Of a stretch of DNA of 64,000 bases, positions 60,222-64,000 are shown piece by piece. The position numbers and the translations under genes are program-made. Positions within the stretch are counted from its first letter, which is position 1. Every line of letters starts with the position of its first letter. Source of the stretch: Streptacidiphilus sp041262165. GTDB lineage: Bacteria; Actinomycetota; Actinomycetes; Streptomycetales; Streptomycetaceae. Below the pieces are notes generated by a model. That model was not told the DNA's origin. It was given only the letters and a program-made list of their open reading frames with translations, and did no database searches. Location of the stretch: positions 27,495 to 91,494 of the forward strand of contig NZ_JBGCBY010000034.1 of the NCBI RefSeq assembly GCF_041262165.1, read 5' to 3'.

Positions 60222-60805
60222 CCACCACACCCACACCCACGTCGGCTGCCGCACGGGGTGCACGGTGGACTGCCGCCCGCCAGCGGCAGGCCCTGGACCT
60301 CAGCGCCCGCTACCGCCACGGCGCCACCGTGCGCGAACTCGCCACCGCAGAGGGACTGGCCCCGGCCACGGTCCTAAGTCGGCTCCGCATGGTCGACACC
60401 CCCATGCGCACCCAGGAGCAGACCCGTGTCCTGCGCCACGGCACCGATCGCGCCGCGCAGGCACAGCAATTGCGTGCCGGCTACCAGGCAGGGGCCAGTG
60501 TCATGGTCCTGGCCGACCGGCAGGGCCTCTCGGTGCGCACCGTGCGGCGATTGCTGCGCGAAGCCGGGACCCTGATGCGCTCCAGCGCCCAGACCCGCGC
60601 GCTGCAGCGAAACAGCCGCGAAGCCCTGCAGCAGGAGCGGATTGACCAGCTGCGCTCCCGCTACGAAGCCGGAGCAGACGTGCCCGCGCTCGCCGCCGAA
60701 CACCACTGCTCGACCAGCACCCTCTACCGGCTCCTGCGCCGTGCCGGGACCGCGATGCGCCCTCGCGGCCGGTCGACCCGCAGCCAGGCCACCGCGCCAC
60801 CCTGA
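60218..60805 (+). CDS. Protein of three tandem HTH repeats
   Basis: A 195-residue protein from ATG 60218, which overlaps the stop of the Rep-like gene (ATGA). It consists of three similar units of about 45-60 residues: ALDLSARYRHGATVRELATA..SRLRMVDTPMR; QLRAGYQAGASVMVLADRQG..RRLLREAGTLMR; QLRSRYEAGADVPALAAEHH..YRLLRRAGTAMR. Each looks like a Hin-type homeodomain-like HTH ending in an (R/D)xGTxMR motif. Three linked HTHs suggest recognition of a spaced repeat array. Function unknown. Confidence 0.7.
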   Translation: MTTTPTPTSAAARGARWTAARQRQALDLSARYRHGATVRELATAEGLAPATVLSRLRMVDTPMRTQEQTRVLRHGTDRAAQAQQLRAGYQAGASVMVLADRQGLSVRTVRRLLREAGTLMRSSAQTRALQRNSREALQQERIDQLRSRYEAGADVPALAAEHHCSTSTLYRLLRRAGTAMRPRGRSTRSQATAPP

Positions 60806-60870
60806 CATCCCCCCGAAGCAGTTCAACGCCCTCCCCCGCAACTGTTCTACCAATCCAAGGGATCACGATC

Positions 60871-61515
60871 ATGATCATCGCTCACATCAGCCCCCGGACG
60901 GGCGGCAAAACCACTTCGGTCGGATGGCACGCCCACGCCCTGCACGAGCGCGGCTATGCGGTCACCGCCTTCGAAGCGGACTACAGCCGACAACTCACCG
61001 AGTGGGACGCCTGCGCCGGCGGCTTCCCCTTCCCCGTCCAGCAGCAGGCCTCCCCCATGTTCTACAAGAACGTGCCCCCCACCATGGCCCCCGGCCAGAT
61101 CGGCATCGTGGACTGCGGCCACGCCGAAGACCACCGCTCCATCGTGCAGTCGGTGCTGCGCGTGACCGACGTGGCGATCCTCAACACCGCCCCCACCACA
61201 GCCGACATAGACCGCATCGACCGCCTGCCGATGCGCGACCTGATCGAGGAGATCGCCGTCCTGCGGCCCGACGGAACCCCGCCACCGACCTGGGTCCTGC
61301 TCAACCGTACCGTCGCCGGAGCCAAGGCCACCAACGACTACCGCGACTACCTGACCGACAACAGGTGGAACGTCTTCACCACCACCATTCCCGGCCGCCA
61401 GCGCTATGCCCAGTCGATGCTCCACCCGGTCGCCGCGAAGGGCTCCGCCTACGACGAACTGGTCACCGAGATGACCGACCGCGGCCTCCTGCCCCAGATC
61501 GGAGACCAGCGATGA
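60871..61515 (+). CDS. ParA-like ATPase (divergent)
   Basis: A 214-residue protein. The start MIIAHISPRTGGKTTSVGW carries a deviant Walker A (RTGGKTT in place of KGGxGKT), AFEADYSRQL resembles the following strand, and IVDCGHAED is a Walker B/A'-like motif. LLNRTVAGAK matches the nucleotide-base region. The protein is short, as in plasmid ParA (type Ib) proteins. Its stop overlaps the start of the next gene (ATGA), so that gene probably encodes the partner. Confidence 0.75.
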   Translation: MIIAHISPRTGGKTTSVGWHAHALHERGYAVTAFEADYSRQLTEWDACAGGFPFPVQQQASPMFYKNVPPTMAPGQIGIVDCGHAEDHRSIVQSVLRVTDVAILNTAPTTADIDRIDRLPMRDLIEEIAVLRPDGTPPPTWVLLNRTVAGAKATNDYRDYLTDNRWNVFTTTIPGRQRYAQSMLHPVAAKGSAYDELVTEMTDRGLLPQIGDQR

Positions 61516-62606
61516 GCCCCACCCCCGACCGCAGCGCCGCCCTGCGCAACCGCAATGCCAGGCGGACAGATGTCGCGGTCTCCAGCGCACGGGTGCCATC
61601 CGGTCGGCCTGCCGACCTGGTGATCACCTCCGAGATGGTCCCGGCGCCCGCCGTCACCGGGGCGAGCGGACCGCTCAGCGAGGTCGAGCAGCACGAACTG
61701 GGACTGTGCGAGCAGGCCGTGGCGAACCTGACCACTGCCACCTGGCTCGCGGGCAAAGCTCTGCAGGCCATCCGCGACGCCAAGCTCTACCGCCACACCC
61801 ACACCCGTTTCGAGGACTACGTCACCGAGCGCTGGGACATCAGCGAGCGCGCCGCCTATCTCATGATCGAGGAATGGGCTCTGGCAGAGCAGCTCAATCA
61901 GGTCCTCGGCAGGCCCGCCACGGCCTCCCACGTCCGGGCTCTGCTGCCCGTGGGCGACCGCTTCGGCCTGGACGCCGCCGCTGAGATGTACCAGCAGCTC
62001 CTGGCCCGCGCCCAGGCCGAACAGGTGCGCCTGACCGCGGCGATGACGAGCCAGGTCGTCAAGGCCGTGCTCAAGAGCGCCGGACGCCAGGCCGAGGCGG
62101 TTCACTTCAAAGAGACCGCCCATCAACTCATCACGGCGCAGGCACTTCCCCTGTCACCTCCGTCGCCTCCCCCGCCACAGCGAGCCCAGCCGATCTCGTC
62201 AGCCGCACCACGAAATGGGGCTCCCGAGATCCTGGCCAGCAGCACCAGGCCGACGACACCGGATCCTGGCCTGGGGCTTCTGCAGCAGGCCGTCGGTGCA
62301 TCCCATGCCGACCTGCAAAATTTGGCAGGAGATCACAAGCAGGTCACGGTGACGGCTGCCGTCACGCCGACGACCGTCAACGCCGCTCACGCGCCGGTGG
62401 AGATGGCACCGCCAGCCGCTTCGCAGCCACGGGCAGTGGCCCTGTTCCGGGAGATCCTCGACCACATCGGCGCCATCGAACGGTGCCTGGGCTCCGAGGC
62501 CATCGGCCCCACCACCGAGGGCGAGGCGGCGGAGTTCAACGAGCTGGCGGACAACGCCGTCGAGCGACTCCGCGCTGCGGTGCACGCCCTCGAACACGAC
62601 GCTTGA
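61512..62606 (+). CDS. ParA partner: putative centromere-binding protein with C-terminal module
   Basis: A 364-residue protein translationally coupled to the ParA-like gene. The centre has THTRFEDYVTERWDISERAA and YLMIEEWALAEQLNQVLGRP, an HTH-like region common to plasmid proteins that follow ParA. A low-complexity Pro-rich linker (PLSPPSPPPPQRAQP) follows. The last 70 residues (QPRAVALFREILDHIGAIER to LEHDA) are a helical module whose near copy is encoded alone at 1564-1824. I do not recognise it as a canonical ParB. Confidence 0.65.
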   Translation: MSPTPDRSAALRNRNARRTDVAVSSARVPSGRPADLVITSEMVPAPAVTGASGPLSEVEQHELGLCEQAVANLTTATWLAGKALQAIRDAKLYRHTHTRFEDYVTERWDISERAAYLMIEEWALAEQLNQVLGRPATASHVRALLPVGDRFGLDAAAEMYQQLLARAQAEQVRLTAAMTSQVVKAVLKSAGRQAEAVHFKETAHQLITAQALPLSPPSPPPPQRAQPISSAAPRNGAPEILASSTRPTTPDPGLGLLQQAVGASHADLQNLAGDHKQVTVTAAVTPTTVNAAHAPVEMAPPAASQPRAVALFREILDHIGAIERCLGSEAIGPTTEGEAAEFNELADNAVERLRAAVHALEHDA

Positions 62607-62624
62607 CCAGCCGTACACACCGAT

Positions 62625-62665
62625 GTGGTGGCCGGGTCGCCAACTGCGGTGCACCCGGCCGCCAC
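62625..62665 (+). terminator. Hairpin terminator shared with the 1.8-kb copy
   Basis: GTGGTGGCCGGGT (62625-62637) pairs with ACCCGGCCGCCAC (62653-62665) with one G-T mismatch, 18 bp after the stop. It closely resembles the hairpin at 1842-1884. Confidence 0.7.
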
Positions 62666-62785
62666 TAGCCCGAACGCCAACCCGCGCCCGCGCGCCCTAT
62701 CCCAAGGAAGTTCTGTGAAGCGTTGTGCTGTTAGCCCTACCTGTCTCACCACGGAGCTGTACGCCCTGGGCGGGAGGGCGGCATC

Positions 62786-63412
62786 GTGACTGAGCAACAG
62801 CTGGCTTTCGACGGAGTCGACGGTCCCCCGATACCTCCGCCGGCGCACGCCAGCATCCAGCTCTCCTTGCTGGGGCAGCCCGTTCCAATCCGGCAGCCCG
62901 CCCAGCTCTGGCGTGCATGGCTTGGAGACCCGCAGATCGTGGAGCGATTCGAGGCCAAGCGCTACCAGCGCGAGCACCAGCCGTGCTGGCCGTGGCTCGC
63001 CGCGGTCAGCGACACAGGTCATGGGAGCTTCCGCGCCGCCAGCCTCCCCGGAGCATCGCGACGCGGAACGGTCCCCGCCCACCTCTTCGCCTTCCAGCTC
63101 GCCAATGGAGTGATACCGCGCCTGGGGTGGTCCGGGACCGAGGACCCGGTCCTGTGCCATTCATGCGACTCGCACGGCTGTACCAATCCCGCGCACCTTC
63201 GGCTGGGCACCTCGGCGCAGAACCGCGCTGAGTGGGCTCAGCGGCACCGCAACCCCGGCGGCCCCCTCGCGGACCTGCGCGGCGCTGCCGGGCGCACCCG
63301 CGCCATCGCCGCCGCCGTCCGCACCGGGCTCGCCTTGGGCGAGACCCGCGAACTCATCGATGAGCGCATCCATGCAGCCGAGCAGAACGGGCTACCCCTC
63401 ACTCTGTGGTGA
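62786..63412 (+). CDS. HNH-type endonuclease-like protein
   Basis: A 208-residue protein with a GTG start. The motif CHSCDSHGCTNPAHLRLGT near residues 132-150 is the zinc-containing HNH_3-type finger seen in phage and mobile-element endonucleases, preceded by HLFAFQLANGVI. A catalytic His is present in PAHL. There is no specificity domain I can identify. Possibly a homing or accessory nuclease of the mobile element. Confidence 0.75.
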   Translation: MTEQQLAFDGVDGPPIPPPAHASIQLSLLGQPVPIRQPAQLWRAWLGDPQIVERFEAKRYQREHQPCWPWLAAVSDTGHGSFRAASLPGASRRGTVPAHLFAFQLANGVIPRLGWSGTEDPVLCHSCDSHGCTNPAHLRLGTSAQNRAEWAQRHRNPGGPLADLRGAAGRTRAIAAAVRTGLALGETRELIDERIHAAEQNGLPLTLW

Positions 63413-63545
63413 GGCCAGGCGAATCTAGCGGTAACTGCGTCGGCGATCCCGACGGTGGACCGAGATCAGATCGACGAACGTCCGACCCAGGCCCGGTGCC
63501 GTTCTGCGACAAGGTCTCCTTCGCGGCGCCCCCTCAGCTTGTTCT

Positions 63546-63848
63546 TTAACCTCGGCGATCTTGGTGGTCGGTCATGGTGAGGTCGCGTTTGACGGTCTTT
63601 CCGACGTCGTGGCGGGGTGCGGGTGTGCGGTTTTTGGAGCCGGGTGGTCGTCCCGGGCCGGGTTTGCCGGGTTTCGGCGCTCTGGCGGGAAGTGCGCTGA
63701 TCGGGCGGATGTTCCTGAACCCGCGGCGGACGCGGGCCGGCGTGAGCCGGCCCGGGGCCGCAGGTTTCTCCCAGGGCCGGCGGAGGTCCTCAGCGAGGGG
63801 GCGGGCGAGGCGGAGCTGGGTGTGGGCCGCGATGACGCAATGCCGCGA
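63546..63848 (-). pseudogene. C-terminal remnant of a putative transposase
   Basis: The minus-strand frame ending at 63546 contains AAHTQLRLARPLAEDLRRPW, PGRLTPARVRRGFRNIR and PGPGRPPGSKNRTPAPRHDV. This is the conserved tail of a putative transposase family common in streptomycetes. Upstream of about 63848 the homology stops and an unrelated frame begins, so only the tail is present. Confidence 0.7.
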
Positions 63849-63850
63849 AG

Positions 63851-64000
63851 TTAAGGGCCGTGGGGTGGTGTCAAGGTGTCGGGCGGGGTGATCTTGTAGG
63901 TGTTTGGTGCTGTGCGGGTCAGCAGGCTGTGGCGGGTCCAAAGGCATAGCTGGGAGGTGAGGTTCTGGATGGATCGGCGCACAGTAAGTCCCAGGTGGTG
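63851..64000 (-). CDS. C-terminal end of an unknown protein (cut by window edge)
   Basis: Forty-nine codons open on the minus strand to a TAA at 63851-63853: HHLGLTVRRSIQNLTSQLCL, WTRHSLLTRTAPNTYKITPP, ending TPPHGP. The pattern suggests the last helices and wing of a DNA-binding domain, but no family can be named. The stop lies directly beside the transposase tail. Confidence 0.35.
   Translation of the reverse strand, partial: HHLGLTVRRSIQNLTSQLCLWTRHSLLTRTAPNTYKITPPDTLTPPHGP

Noticed and set aside
1..64000. tRNA or rRNA genes, including an att site at a tRNA beside the integrase
   Set aside because: No cloverleaf-like or rRNA-like segment was recognised by eye; a tRNAscan-type search would be needed to exclude short ones.

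Overview
The window looks like DNA of a high-GC Gram-positive actinomycete, most likely Streptomyces or a close relative (Kitasatospora, Streptacidiphilus). The signs are strong GC bias at third codon positions, many GTG/TTG starts, very large LuxR (LAL) regulators, a WhiB-type gene, a cydABDC operon, a sugar ABC importer without its own ATPase, and actinomycete-type insertion sequences. No rRNA, tRNA or CRISPR array was seen. The mix of metabolic genes, broken genes, many IS remnants and a plasmid-like maintenance module at the right end suggests accessory DNA: a chromosome arm, a linear plasmid or an integrated element.

Layout. 1-1.9 kb: a partial divergent gene, an LtrA-family membrane protein, and a small ORF that duplicates the 3' end (plus terminator) of the gene at 61.5-62.6 kb. 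2.0-3.5 kb: an IS110-type element bounded by 12-bp inverted repeats. 3.6-9.9 kb: pyruvate oxidase-like ThDP enzyme, MFS exporter, AraC regulator, Dps-like ferritin, alpha/beta hydrolase. 10.1-25.7 kb: three giant LuxR regulators interleaved with a sugar ABC importer and three tandem hormone-sensitive-lipase-type hydrolases, one with a Cys in the nucleophile position. 25.8-31.9 kb: cydABDC on the minus strand (cytochrome bd oxidase and its CydDC exporter).

32-39 kb: DoxX, a frameshifted isochorismatase-like hydrolase, a flavin monooxygenase/FMN reductase pair, then a graveyard of decayed genes (a chloroperoxidase-like hydrolase, a WhiB gene with an in-frame TGA, a lipase C-terminus, an AraC regulator, an IS630 tail) with intact GNAT and OsmC genes between. 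39.2-42.7 kb: a tightly overlapping three-gene operon: response regulator fused to a thioredoxin-reductase-like flavoprotein, cyclic-nucleotide-domain histidine kinase, and UBP-type zinc finger. This is the best candidate here for an uncharacterised signalling/redox system.

42.9-50.5 kb: MFS transporter, amidohydrolase, YoaK protein, a MarR/SDR divergent pair with palindromic operators, and a pyridine nucleotide-disulfide oxidoreductase. 50.6-58 kb: mobile-element zone with an IS701-like remnant, an integrase truncated at its C-terminus by an intact IS1182 element, a TetR/epimerase divergent pair with an operator, and a deleted IS5-family element carrying a decayed antisense gene. 58.2-63.4 kb: a plasmid-like replicon or partition module: AT-rich patch, nested inverted repeats, two clusters of 10-bp iterons, a double winged-helix Rep-like protein, a triple-HTH protein, a ParA-like ATPase, its overlapping partner, and an HNH protein. 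63.5-64 kb: the tail of a putative transposase and the end of one more gene.

Working together: much of the left half is respiratory and redox oriented (PoxB-like enzyme, cytochrome bd, Dps, OsmC, DoxX, flavin oxidoreductases, the TrxR-like operon), consistent with low-oxygen or oxidative-stress adaptation. That reading is inference from annotation, not a demonstrated regulon.
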